DNA of 64,000 nt from JABMOV01 sp964344305 (GTDB taxonomy: Bacteria > Fidelibacterota > Marinisomatia > Marinisomatales > JABMOV01), in contig CAYFMT010000012.1 of assembly GCA_964344305.1 (NCBI GenBank), positions 10,083 through 74,082 on the forward strand, in the 5' to 3' direction. The notes beneath the pieces were generated by a model, which saw nothing but the letters and a program-made list of their open reading frames with translations, ran no database searches and was not told the origin of the DNA. Numbering within the stretch: position 1 is the first letter of the stretch; each line of letters opens with the position of its first letter. Shown in pieces: positions 8,612-16,763 of the stretch. A program made the position numbers and the translations under genes.

Positions 8612-9459
8612 TATTTGCTCTCACTGTCATCCGTTTCTGTTTCAGCTTTTTCCTCAACTACAGGTTCTTTAACAGGTTTTTCTTCTGTTGTTTCCGTCGA
8701 GGCTGCTACTTCTTCTACATTTGCTTCAGGTTCCAAAACCGGTTCAACTTTTTCCTTAGTCGATGTTTCTTTCGCCTGTTTTGCATTGCGAGAATCAATA
8801 ATAGAATCTGTTAAAGCAGAAATAATCAACTGGATTGTCCGAATGGAGTCATCGTTTGCAGGGATTGGATAATCGATCTGCGTTGGGTCCGTGTTTGTAT
8901 CCACGATTGCGATGATGGGAATTCCCAGTCTTTTTGCTTCACGTATGGCTGTATGCTCAAAGGACGCATCCACAACAACTATCACATCCGGCAAGCGACG
9001 CATGTCCTTAATACCACGGTGCTGATCGGACAATTTGATACGTTCACGATCCAGCATCTGAATTTCTTTTTTCGTCAGATTCTCATAGATACTGGAACCT
9101 TCTTTTTCAAGAAGCTGCAATCGCTTAATGCTTTTTTTAATGGTAGAATAATTTGTAAGAGTACCACCGAGCCAGCGTTCAACAACGTAAAACATTCCAC
9201 AACGATCTGCTTCTTGCTGAACAATATCCTTTGCCTGCTTTTTGGTCCCAACAAACAGGACTTCGCCTTTCCTGTCCACGACTTTGGAGAGGAAAGAAGA
9301 CGCTTTTTCCAGCTGACGGATTGTTTCTTCCAGGTTGATGATGTGCACCCCATTTTTTTCCATAAGGATGTACTTCTTATAGTTGGGATGCCATTTGCGG
9401 GTGACATGACCAAAGTGCGCACCCGTTCCTAATAGATCTTCGAAATTAATTTGTGCCAT
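8611..9459 (-). CDS. rpsB: 30S ribosomal protein S2 with acidic C-terminal tail
   Basis: The start is set at the ATG at 9459 (MAQINFEDLL), which gives 282 residues; the frame runs 27 codons further upstream into rpsI without a family match. The S2 signatures GAHFGHVTRKWHPNYKKYI and PDVIVVVDASFEHTAIREA are clear. After residue 225 the protein carries an unusual tail of about 55 residues rich in Glu, Thr and Val. The tail is absent from short S2 proteins and probably disordered. It follows rpsI by 4 bases. Confidence 0.96.
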   Translation of the reverse strand: MAQINFEDLLGTGAHFGHVTRKWHPNYKKYILMEKNGVHIINLEETIRQLEKASSFLSKVVDRKGEVLFVGTKKQAKDIVQQEADRCGMFYVVERWLGGTLTNYSTIKKSIKRLQLLEKEGSSIYENLTKKEIQMLDRERIKLSDQHRGIKDMRRLPDVIVVVDASFEHTAIREAKRLGIPIIAIVDTNTDPTQIDYPIPANDDSIRTIQLIISALTDSIIDSRNAKQAKETSTKEKVEPVLEPEANVEEVAASTETTEEKPVKEPVVEEKAETETDDSESK

Positions 9460-9463
9460 AATC

Positions 9464-9856
9464 TTAACGCTTTGAGAATTGGAATCGTTTACGTGCACCG
9501 GGTTGACCGTATTTCTTCCGTTCAACTTTTCTGGCGTCACGTGTGAGAAATCCTGCTTTCTTCAATTCCGCACGAAACTCACTGTTTACTTCTAATAATG
9601 CACGGGAAATGCCAAGGCGGATAGCGCCTGCCTGGCCGGTTAGGCCACCACCAGTTACATTAACACGAATATCATAATCGTTCTGGACATCCAATAATTC
9701 CAGTGGTTGACGAACCACTGTGCCAAGGGTTGCTCGACACAGATAATCATCATATTTGCGATTATTGATTAAAATTTCACCTTTTCCAGGTTTTAGATAT
9801 ACTCGAGCAATGGAACTCTTCCTTCTACCCGTACCTTGATAATATGATTCAGCCAT
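9464..9856 (-). CDS. rpsI: 30S ribosomal protein S9
   Basis: The 130-residue S9 protein has the N-terminal GTGRRKSSIARVYL, the central GGGLTGQAGAIRLGISRAL and the basic C-terminal tail KKYGQPGARKRFQFSKR that reaches the ribosomal P site. Its start overlaps the rplM stop as TAATG, the usual coupling of the L13-S9 pair. Confidence 0.98.
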   Translation of the reverse strand: MAESYYQGTGRRKSSIARVYLKPGKGEILINNRKYDDYLCRATLGTVVRQPLELLDVQNDYDIRVNVTGGGLTGQAGAIRLGISRALLEVNSEFRAELKKAGFLTRDARKVERKKYGQPGARKRFQFSKR

Positions 9857-10284
9857 TATACATCCAGTACTTTAGGGGATTGTGCTTCATGAGGATGAGT
9901 TGATCCCGCATATACTTTTAAGTGTTTGAATATCTGCCTTCCCAGTCGGTTATGAGGCAGCATTCCTTTTACTGCATACTCAATGATCCGTTCAGGATAT
10001 TTGCGCTGTAGTTCCTTATACTGGGTCAGGCTGTCTCCTCCAGGATAATTGGTATGTTTGAAATACATCTTTTGGGTCTCTTTATTACCGGAAACCCGAA
10101 TTTTTTCTGCATTAATAACAATAACACCATCGCCCATATCAAGGTGTGGTGAAAATTCAGGTTTATGCTTTCCTCGCAAAACCTGGGCAATTTCACTGGC
10201 AAAGCGACCGAGGGTTTTTCCGTCTGCATCGGCGACCCACCAGTTCCGTTGAATATCTGTTTCTTTAACTGTCTTCGTTTTCAT
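9856..10284 (-). CDS. rplM: 50S ribosomal protein L13
   Basis: The start is chosen at the ATG at 10284, giving 142 residues, because GGAG lies 8 bases upstream and MKTKTVKETD matches the family; eight extra in-frame codons precede it. Motifs include RNWWVADADGKTLGRFASEIA, GKHKPEFSPHLDMGD and KGMLPHNRLGRQIFKHLKVY. It is the first gene of the ribosomal operon, so a promoter should lie in 10285-10369. No clear promoter hexamers are visible there. Confidence 0.97.
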   Translation of the reverse strand: MKTKTVKETDIQRNWWVADADGKTLGRFASEIAQVLRGKHKPEFSPHLDMGDGVIVINAEKIRVSGNKETQKMYFKHTNYPGGDSLTQYKELQRKYPERIIEYAVKGMLPHNRLGRQIFKHLKVYAGSTHPHEAQSPKVLDV

Positions 10285-10369
10285 AATCTCCACTTCGAAA
10301 ATAGCCACGAAAATTAGTTTAGCGATTTCCAGAATTCAAATAATTAATATAATGTTTTAGTAGGGGCAT

Positions 10370-10400
10370 ATGCGCCATCATCCATTCGATCATGGCGCAT
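10370..10400 (-). terminator. Hairpin downstream of pyrC, weak terminator candidate
   Basis: Inverted repeat ATGCGCCAT (10370-10378) and ATGGCGCAT (10392-10400) with a 13-base loop, 24 bases after the pyrC stop. No T-run follows in the direction of pyrC transcription, so termination is uncertain. Confidence 0.45.
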
Positions 10401-10423
10401 TAATTACACTTGATTAAATAGAA

Positions 10424-11716
10424 TTAATTCAAAATAACCGTGTGAATCCCATTGATGACCGCAACAGGCTTTCCGGTGAACTGCTTACCAACATAGGGAC
10501 AATTTTGTGATCTTGAAAAGATGTGATTTTCGGTAAACGTCCACTCTAATTCAGTATCAAGCACAACAAGTTCAGCTGGTTTTCCTTCCTGGAGAATATC
10601 GATATCAAACCTCATAATTTTACGTGGCTCAATAGTCATGGCATCCAATACCCTTTCCAGTGAAAGTCCTGATCCTTTTACCAGAGACGTATAAGTTGCG
10701 CCAAAACTGGTTTCAAGCCCAATGAGACCAAATGGAGCAATATCAAACGTTCCCTCCTTTTCCTCAATGGTGTGAGGAGCATGATCCGTCGCAATGCAAT
10801 CTATTGTTCCATCATTTACACCTGCAATGAGCGCCTGCCTGTCATCTTCTGTACGTATGGGTGGGGCAACTTTGAGATTCGTGTCATAGGTTTCCAAATC
10901 TGAATCAGTGAAGAATAAGTGATGTGGTGTTACTTCTGCTGTAACCTTCGCTCCTTTTTTCTTCATGTCTCGGATAAGATTGACTGATTTAGCAGAGCTC
11001 ACATGTGGAACATGAAGCACCGCTTCAGTCAAGTTTGCCAGTTCCAGGTCCCTATGCACCATAACGGATTCAGATAAATCTGGATTTCCGGGTAATCCCA
11101 TTCTGGTAGACACGCGACCTTCATTCATGACACCATCAGCACGAATATGCACATCTTCCGCGTGATTGATCACAGGAACCTGAACAAGTTTCGAGTATTC
11201 CAGTGCCAGTCGCATGACCTGACCATCCTGTATTGGAAGTCCATCATCACTAAACGCTACAGCTCCTTCCGCTTTCATACTGGCCATTTCAGTCATTTCT
11301 TTCCCATTTTGCTGCTTTGTCACAGCGCCTATTGGGTGGATGTGAACTGGCAGATCCCCTTGTTTGTCATTGATGAACCGAATGGATTCAGGTGTATCCA
11401 GTGGCGGGTTCGTATTGGGCATTACACAGACTCTAGTAAATCCTCCGGCAAGAGCTGCGTCTGCTCCTGATTTCAGCGTTTCCTTGTCTTCCCTGCCTGG
11501 CTCGCGGAAATGAACATGTATATCGCAAAATCCCTGGGTGATGATTTTGCCAGTACAATCCAATGTCTCAAACGATTTTTTTCCCTCAATATCACCGATG
11601 GTTTTTATAACACCATCCATGATTAGTATATCCTTCTTTGTCATACTTTTATCAGCAGGATTATAGAGTGTCCCACCTTTTAAAAGCAGTGGTTTATCCT
11701 GTTTTTTCTTCTGCAT
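10424..11716 (-). CDS. pyrC: Dihydroorotase, class I type
   Basis: This enzyme closes carbamoyl aspartate to dihydroorotate, the third step of pyrimidine synthesis. Zinc-ligand motifs are all present: DIHVHFREPG near the N-terminus, NHAED, TPHHLFF and ATDHAPH, together with MPNTNPP for substrate binding. FSDDG is typical of class I enzymes that associate with aspartate carbamoyltransferase. The start is put at the ATG at 11716 (430 residues), which has AGGTGAG 5 bases upstream. A GTG directly after the pyrB stop would add three residues. Confidence 0.95.
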   Translation of the reverse strand: MQKKKQDKPLLLKGGTLYNPADKSMTKKDILIMDGVIKTIGDIEGKKSFETLDCTGKIITQGFCDIHVHFREPGREDKETLKSGADAALAGGFTRVCVMPNTNPPLDTPESIRFINDKQGDLPVHIHPIGAVTKQQNGKEMTEMASMKAEGAVAFSDDGLPIQDGQVMRLALEYSKLVQVPVINHAEDVHIRADGVMNEGRVSTRMGLPGNPDLSESVMVHRDLELANLTEAVLHVPHVSSAKSVNLIRDMKKKGAKVTAEVTPHHLFFTDSDLETYDTNLKVAPPIRTEDDRQALIAGVNDGTIDCIATDHAPHTIEEKEGTFDIAPFGLIGLETSFGATYTSLVKGSGLSLERVLDAMTIEPRKIMRFDIDILQEGKPAELVVLDTELEWTFTENHIFSRSQNCPYVGKQFTGKPVAVINGIHTVILN

Positions 11717-11725
11717 TTTTCTCAC

Positions 11726-12655
11726 CTAATTCAAATCTGGTTTACCACCAAGGTATAAATATAAAATCGCCATACGAGAGGCAACTCCATTTAATACCTG
11801 GTTCAGGATGATAGCCTGATCTCCATCGGCTATACGACTGTCGATTTCTACTCCCCTGTTCATGGGACCGGGATGCATAATGATTACCTCTTTCTTCAGT
11901 CTGGATAACCTCTCCTCAGTTACTCCAAACTGGAGTCTGTACTCGCGTATGGAAGGGAACAGTCCTACACCCATTCTTTCCATCTGAATTCTGAGAACAT
12001 TTACAGCATCTGCCCATTCCAGAACTTTATCCACATCGTGACTAACCGAAACACCCAATTCAGCAATATGGGGTGGAATTAGGGTTGGTGGTCCACAAAG
12101 AGTTACCTCTGCTCCCATTTTAACTAATCCATGGATGTTGCTTAATGCCACACGACTGTGACTGATATCTCCGATAATTCCAACTTTTAGTCCTTTGAAT
12201 TTCCCGAACACTTCATAGAGACTCATCATATCCAGAATACCCTGGGATGGGTGTTCATGTGTACCATCTCCTGCATTGATGACAACGGCGTCGATGTATT
12301 TTGTTAAATGAAGTGGAGCCCCGGGAGTAGGATGCCTCATGACCACTGCATCGATTTTCATGGCTTCAATATTTTGGGCTGTATCCTTAAATGTTTCCCC
12401 CTTTTTCAAGCTGCTTGTAGACGCAGAAAAGTTTACTGTGTCTGCACTCAATCGTTTCTGTGCCAGTTCAAAACTGATACGGGTTCTCGTGGAGTTTTCG
12501 AAAAAGAGATTTACGATTGTCTTCCCCTGTAGGGAGGGTACTTTCTTAATCGGTCGATCCAGTACCTCCTTAAAGCGGAAGGCTGTATCGATGATCATCT
12601 GGATATCTTCGCTCGGTGTGTGTTCCAAACCCAGAAGGTGTTTATTTTTTAACAT
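11726..12655 (-). CDS. pyrB: Aspartate carbamoyltransferase catalytic subunit
   Basis: The 309-residue catalytic chain carries the carbamoyl phosphate motif FFENSTRTRISFELA, then KGETFKDTAQNI, the HPSQGILD segment and the C-terminal HPGPMNRGVEID. The ATG at 12655 is chosen because GGAGG lies 9 bases upstream inside the pyrR end and MLKNKHLLGL fits the family; the start is one base after the pyrR stop. No pyrI regulatory subunit is nearby, as expected for a PyrR-regulated operon. Confidence 0.96.
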   Translation of the reverse strand: MLKNKHLLGLEHTPSEDIQMIIDTAFRFKEVLDRPIKKVPSLQGKTIVNLFFENSTRTRISFELAQKRLSADTVNFSASTSSLKKGETFKDTAQNIEAMKIDAVVMRHPTPGAPLHLTKYIDAVVINAGDGTHEHPSQGILDMMSLYEVFGKFKGLKVGIIGDISHSRVALSNIHGLVKMGAEVTLCGPPTLIPPHIAELGVSVSHDVDKVLEWADAVNVLRIQMERMGVGLFPSIREYRLQFGVTEERLSRLKKEVIIMHPGPMNRGVEIDSRIADGDQAIILNQVLNGVASRMAILYLYLGGKPDLN

Positions 12656-12656
12656 G

Positions 12657-13199
12657 TTATTCCGCCTCCAGGGCGATGAGTTGTACTGCGTCTTTTCCAT
12701 CCACTTCTTTCAGGAGAACTTTCACATGCTCCCCCTCATGGGTAGGGATATTCTTCCCAACAAAATCTGCTCGAATTGGCATTTCACGGTGACCGCGATC
12801 TACCAGGACTGCCAGTTGAATTTTCGCTGGACGGCCAAATACAAGTAGTTCCTCAATTGCAGCCCGAATGGTACGACCACTGAAGAGAACATCATCGATG
12901 AGAATAATCGTTTTGTCGTCGATGGATCCATGAAGATCTGTTCCCTTAACCTGGGGAACAACGAGACGATGTCGAAAATCATCCCTGTGAAACGTGATAT
13001 CCACCGACCCCATAGGGACCTCGGTGGATGTATTGTCGAAAATCAATTTCTGGATCCTCGTTGCCAGTGGTACCCCCCTCGTATGTATGCCTACGAGCAC
13101 CAGGTTTCCTGGACCATCATTGCTTTCTATGATCTCATGGGAAAGCCTGGTGATAGTCCTGTTAACGGACGTGGCATCTAACATCATTTTTGTTTTCAT
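12657..13199 (-). CDS. pyrR: PyrR: pyrimidine operon attenuator protein / uracil phosphoribosyltransferase
   Basis: The 180-residue protein starts at the ATG at 13199, with AGGAG 7 bases upstream. It shows the PRPP-binding motif IILIDDVLFSGRT and the N-terminal VLVGIHTRGVPLA typical of PyrR. In this family the protein binds UMP and then a hairpin in its own leader RNA, causing premature termination of the pyr operon; many members also salvage uracil. The leader at 13217-13310 contains a matching binding hairpin and terminator, which makes the regulatory role very likely here. Confidence 0.96.
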   Translation of the reverse strand: MKTKMMLDATSVNRTITRLSHEIIESNDGPGNLVLVGIHTRGVPLATRIQKLIFDNTSTEVPMGSVDITFHRDDFRHRLVVPQVKGTDLHGSIDDKTIILIDDVLFSGRTIRAAIEELLVFGRPAKIQLAVLVDRGHREMPIRADFVGKNIPTHEGEHVKVLLKEVDGKDAVQLIALEAE

Positions 13200-13216
13200 G
13201 CATTTTCTCCTGTAAT

Positions 13217-13310
13217 AAAAAAGCCCCTTTGCAGGCATCCGGATGTCCGAATTGTCTGCAAAAAGGCTTTTGCGTTGCCCTTTCCTTCTCTCAGGAACGG
13301 ATTAAAGGGA
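13217..13310 (-). promoter_or_regulatory. PyrR-dependent attenuator in the pyrRBC leader
   Basis: Read on the minus strand, a hairpin at about 13277-13310 (CCCTTT stem, TTCC/GGAA upper stem) has the loop CTGAGAG at 13288-13294. This fits the CNGNGAG loop consensus that I recall for PyrR binding sites. It is followed by a 16-bp stem with two G-U pairs (13256-13271 with 13219-13234) and six U residues (13217-13222), a textbook intrinsic terminator 18 bases before the pyrR ATG. The internal CATCCGGATG of the loop is also self-complementary. Confidence 0.85.
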
Positions 13311-13445
13311 TTCATCGGCGGGGAATTTACCAATCTGGACAGAAAGAGTGAAGGAGAAAAACCCAGGAAAGTCAGATTGATGTATACGTCCAAAATAATT
13401 GAATTACAATGATCCTCTTTATGACATGATAATAAGAGCCGATAA

Positions 13446-13538
13446 GGATCTAAAAGCTGGTCTGATAAAAAAAGAAACGTGTCTGAAGAACGCCATAGGC
13501 GTTCAAGTTTGTTTCTTTTCAGGACAGCTTCTAGATCC
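13446..13538. repeat. Large nested imperfect inverted repeat between pyrR and miaA
   Basis: Three nested arm pairs share one centre: GGATCTAAAAGCTG (13446-13459) with CAGCTTCTAGATCC (13525-13538, one mismatch), AAAAGAAAC (13470-13478) with GTTTCTTTT (13511-13519), and GAACGCC (13488-13494) with GGCGTTC (13498-13504) around ATA. Flanking A and T runs make the inner part look like a bidirectional terminator, possibly for miaA. The size and symmetry also fit a small palindromic repeat element. I see no second copy in the window. Confidence 0.6.
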
Positions 13539-13554
13539 AGGCGAGTAGAATCAA

Positions 13555-13594
13555 GTCTTGAATTTTTGATTCTTTTGTTTCAAGACAAAAGAAT
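13555..13594. repeat. Two mutually exclusive hairpins downstream of miaA
   Basis: ATTCTTTTGT (13569-13578) pairs perfectly with ACAAAAGAAT (13585-13594) around a 6-base loop. The alternative pair GTCTTGAA (13555-13562) and TTCAAGAC (13579-13586) uses part of the same right arm, so both cannot form together. The rest of the gap, 13595-13742, is AT-rich and shows no gene. Confidence 0.5.
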
Positions 13595-13742
13595 ATGATC
13601 ATCACTATTAAAACCCTTACACAAAATTTAAATCATGACTTTAGTTTTAAATTTTAGGAGGATATATTTTTAAGATTGGTCTATTTGTTAACAAATTATA
13701 ACTATGGTACCACATCATGAGCAGTTGCTCCGGGTTACTGCA

Positions 13743-14672
13743 CTACTCCCAGGCATCAACAATACTTTTCGAAGTCTCCATGATTGAATAGTTATCATTA
13801 ATATTTACAGTAAAATCGAATTGTTCTTTTCTGAACCATTGAACCTGACGTCGTGCAAATTGTCTGGTTCGCAATACGATCTCGTCAATAAGTTCCTTTT
13901 GGTTCAGTTCATCGTGCAGGAATTTGAATATTTGCCGGTAACCAATTGAGTCGAGAACCGGTATATTGCTCTCACCATATTTTTCTTTAAGAGCCTTCAC
14001 CTCCTTAACCCACCCCTGGTTCATCATGTTGATGGTTCTTTGCCTTATACGTGATTCCAGGTAATCCATTTCTACATTTAACCATACTGAAAAAGGTCGA
14101 ATAGTGTTTCCCGTCGATGATTTCTGATCCAGAAAGTGTTCTGAGGGTGTTTTCCCTGTTGATAGATAGATTTCCAGGGCTCTCACAAGCCGTTTCCTAT
14201 TGTTTGGGTGAGTAATACCAGCATATTCGGGATCAACTGTCTTCAGCCTATCAAGAAGGATCTCACCACCTAACTCATCGTATTCCTTGTTCAAGTCCTC
14301 TCGCACAGCCAGATCAGACTTGCTTCCACTGAAGATCCCTTCAGTCAGTGCTCTATAGTACAAACCGGCCCCTCCACAAATTATTGGATTGTTTCCACGA
14401 CCTTGTATTTTATCCACGATACCTGTGACCATTTTTGCATATTCACCGGCTGACACAGATTGTGTTGGTGATCGGAACCCAATCAAATGGTGAGGTATTC
14501 CATCCATTTCAACTTTAGATGGTTGGGCGGTCCCAATTTCCATATCAATATAAATCTGCCTGGAATCCAGCCCTATAACCTCCCCTGATATCTGCTTTGC
14601 AACAGTCACTGCCAGCGAAGTTTTACCAGATGCGGTGGGTCCCAGTATGGAAATAAGTGAAGGAGTTTTCAT
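13743..14672 (-). CDS. miaA: tRNA dimethylallyltransferase
   Basis: At 309 residues this has normal length. The enzyme adds the dimethylallyl group to A37 of tRNAs reading U-starting codons. The P-loop GPTASGKTS is at the N-terminus, followed by GLDSRQIYIDMEIGTAQPS (substrate loop), GIPHHLIG and GGAGLYYRAL. The C-terminal FKRE-type element appears as VQWFRKEQFDF. The gene is separated from pyrR by about 540 bases of structured sequence and is divergent from the small membrane protein at 14750. Confidence 0.96.
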   Translation of the reverse strand: MKTPSLISILGPTASGKTSLAVTVAKQISGEVIGLDSRQIYIDMEIGTAQPSKVEMDGIPHHLIGFRSPTQSVSAGEYAKMVTGIVDKIQGRGNNPIICGGAGLYYRALTEGIFSGSKSDLAVREDLNKEYDELGGEILLDRLKTVDPEYAGITHPNNRKRLVRALEIYLSTGKTPSEHFLDQKSSTGNTIRPFSVWLNVEMDYLESRIRQRTINMMNQGWVKEVKALKEKYGESNIPVLDSIGYRQIFKFLHDELNQKELIDEIVLRTRQFARRQVQWFRKEQFDFTVNINDNYSIMETSKSIVDAWE

Positions 14673-14749
14673 GTGCAGAGTTTACGATGATTGTTATTTT
14701 CAAATTAGGACTAATGCATGTATGTTTACCTTCAATAAAAGGAGTATTC

Positions 14750-14938
14750 ATGAATAATCAATCAGTTGCAATGACCCTTTCAATCATCGGGATATTATTG
14801 TTTATCGCACCCAGTTTCGATGTCATTCCAAACAAATACGGTGAATTTTTTGGGATTGCCTTTATGCTGTTTGCAGGTGCTGCCTGGGGAGGGTTTTATT
14901 CAAAAAACAAGAAGTCAAAAAGTGAATCTGGTGACTAA
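14750..14938 (+). CDS. Small membrane protein with two predicted TM helices
   Basis: The frame is open from 14657, but the ATG at 14750 is preferred because GGAG lies 6 bases upstream and the earlier part overlaps the miaA 5' end. The 62-residue product has two hydrophobic stretches (about 8-20 and 29-48) and a basic tail KNKKSKSESGD. I recognise no family. It lies 3 bases before the deiodinase-like gene and is probably cotranscribed with it. Confidence 0.7.
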   Translation: MNNQSVAMTLSIIGILLFIAPSFDVIPNKYGEFFGIAFMLFAGAAWGGFYSKNKKSKSESGD

Positions 14939-14941
14939 TCC

Positions 14942-15592
14942 ATGGGAAAATTCACATTCCATCGATTTACCAGGGATGAAATGATTCAGCGGTCCAGGGA
15001 TTTTGAACGGGAAATCTCCAGACGAAGAACTATACGGTCCTTTTCACCGGATCCAATTCCTGAGGATGTATTAAATAATGCCATCTTGGCTGCTGGATCT
15101 TCTCCCAGTGGCGCAAACCTCCAGCCATGGCATTTTTCTGTTGTTACAGATGAATCCGTCCGACATGAAATTCGAAAGAAATCAGAGATTCAGGAAGAGG
15201 CATTCTATTCTCACCGAGCACCGGAAAAATGGTTGAAAGCCCTCGAACCCATGGGAACAACATCGGATAAGCATTTTCTTGATTCGGCACCCTGCCACAT
15301 TGTGGTATTTAGCAAAAAACACATCCTAGATAAAGGTGGCAATAAACAGGTTACATACTATCCCATAGAATCTGTTGGCCTGGCAACGGGCATTCTCATT
15401 ACTGCACTGCATTTCTCAGGTATCTGCACCCTAACATACACTCCGAGTCCAATGGGGTTTTTGAACAAGATACTGAATAGACCTGAATCAGAAAAACCCT
15501 ACATGATTGTGGTTTGTGGGTTTCCGGAGAAAGATACCACGGTTCCAGATATCAAGAGAAAATCCCTGTCTGAGATTTCAAATTTCATCTGA
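14942..15592 (+). CDS. Iodotyrosine deiodinase-like flavoprotein (nitroreductase superfamily)
   Basis: The 216-residue protein matches the iodotyrosine deiodinase branch of the nitroreductase fold, which uses FMN to remove halogen reductively from halotyrosines. Visible features are RRRTIRSFS (FMN phosphate contacts, 27-35), SSPSGANLQPWHF (53-65) and the C-terminal ATVPD/KRK-like segment TTVPDIKRKSL. The substrate-lid triad of mammalian enzymes, Glu-X3-Tyr and a Lys 21 residues after the Tyr, is present with the same spacing: E85, Y89, K110. There is no signal peptide or membrane anchor, unlike the vertebrate form. The residue comparison is from memory of the mammalian sequence. Confidence 0.8.
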   Translation: MGKFTFHRFTRDEMIQRSRDFEREISRRRTIRSFSPDPIPEDVLNNAILAAGSSPSGANLQPWHFSVVTDESVRHEIRKKSEIQEEAFYSHRAPEKWLKALEPMGTTSDKHFLDSAPCHIVVFSKKHILDKGGNKQVTYYPIESVGLATGILITALHFSGICTLTYTPSPMGFLNKILNRPESEKPYMIVVCGFPEKDTTVPDIKRKSLSEISNFI

Positions 15593-15600
15593 AACTCATT

Positions 15601-16740
15601 GTGTATCACTATCAGACATACCAGAGGTATTTTGCACAGGTCGGCGAAGAGATAAAAGATATCACAGAAAAGGAATTATCAGGGTTTGGTGCCACAAAAA
15701 TCCAACAGGTGTATCGAGGGTGTTATTTCCATGCCGATCTGGAAACACTTTACAGGATAAATTACCAGTCGCGCTTCATAAGCCGGGTTCTTGCACCCAT
15801 TATCATATTTGATTGCCATTCGGACAATTATCTTTATAAAACTGCCAGGGATATCAATTGGTCGGATTTCATGCAGACTTCCGGTACTTTCGCCATACAC
15901 GGTACAGTTTCCCACAGCAATATCACCCATTCCCGATTTGCTTCACTTAGATTAAAGGATGCCATCGTCGACTATTTCAGGGATTCGACTGGCAACCGTC
16001 CTTCCATTGATACTAAAAATCCCGATGTATGGATCAACCTGCATATTGAAAACAATCGTGCCGTCATCAGTCTGGATGTATCAGGCGGTGCCTTGCATCG
16101 TCGAGGATACAGACAGATGTCCGTAGAAGCTCCCATGATGGAAACCCTGGCTGCTGCCATTGTTGAGTTTACCGAATGGGATGGGAAGGAACCGTTTTTC
16201 GACCCATTTTGCGGATCCGGAACTCTACTGTCTGAAGCATACCTGTATGCCACCCAATTGCCACCCGGGATTCTGAGGAAGAAGTTTGGGTTTCAATCAT
16301 TGCCAGATTACCGGGACTCAACCTGGAAATCCGTTCAGCGAAAAGCTCTCGACAGTAAAACTCGAATTGACAGGGGATTAATATCAGGGAGTGATATCTC
16401 TCCCAATGCAATACGCGCTGCCATTAAAAACTGCGCCGTCCTAGATCCAGATCAAGCCATACGAATAACTCGAAAGGATATTTTTGAAAGCGAAGGATTT
16501 CAGAATGGGATTATTGTATGCAATCCACCTTACGGTATCCGTATGGAAAAAGACAAGGATCTTTCAGCCTTTTATAAATCTTTTGGTGACTTCCTGAAGA
16601 ATAAATGCAAGAATTCCACTGCATTTATTTATTTTGGTGATCGAAAATACATCAAAAACATTGGGCTCAAACCATCCTGGAAAAAACCATTAAGAAATGG
16701 TGGACTGGATGGCAGGCTTGTTAAAATTGAACTCTATTAG
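15601..16740 (+). CDS. THUMP-domain class I RNA methyltransferase (RlmL/Trm14-like)
   Basis: The 379-residue protein begins with GTG at 15601, the first usable start after the upstream stop; no Shine-Dalgarno site is seen. A ferredoxin-like/THUMP N-terminal half (about 10-155) leads into the RRGYR signature (167-171), the SAM-binding DPFCGSGT (201-208) and the catalytic NPPYG (308-312) of N2-guanine/N6-adenine methyltransferases. E. coli RlmL adds m2G2445 in 23S rRNA; the exact target here is inferred. It lacks the second methyltransferase domain of the long RlmKL fusion. Confidence 0.85.
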   Translation: MYHYQTYQRYFAQVGEEIKDITEKELSGFGATKIQQVYRGCYFHADLETLYRINYQSRFISRVLAPIIIFDCHSDNYLYKTARDINWSDFMQTSGTFAIHGTVSHSNITHSRFASLRLKDAIVDYFRDSTGNRPSIDTKNPDVWINLHIENNRAVISLDVSGGALHRRGYRQMSVEAPMMETLAAAIVEFTEWDGKEPFFDPFCGSGTLLSEAYLYATQLPPGILRKKFGFQSLPDYRDSTWKSVQRKALDSKTRIDRGLISGSDISPNAIRAAIKNCAVLDPDQAIRITRKDIFESEGFQNGIIVCNPPYGIRMEKDKDLSAFYKSFGDFLKNKCKNSTAFIYFGDRKYIKNIGLKPSWKKPLRNGGLDGRLVKIELY

Positions 16741-16763
16741 AAACAAGAATTGCGAGGAACAGA

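Noticed and set aside
8356..8814. 152-codon Phe/Arg/Cys-rich frame on the + strand
   Set aside because: It is the antisense shadow of tsf and rpsB; its odd composition follows from the Glu/Lys-rich S2 tail.
13656..13740. Perfect AGGAGG on the + strand between pyrR and miaA
   Set aside because: No start codon follows at a useful distance; a TTG 16 bases on opens only a 14-codon frame.
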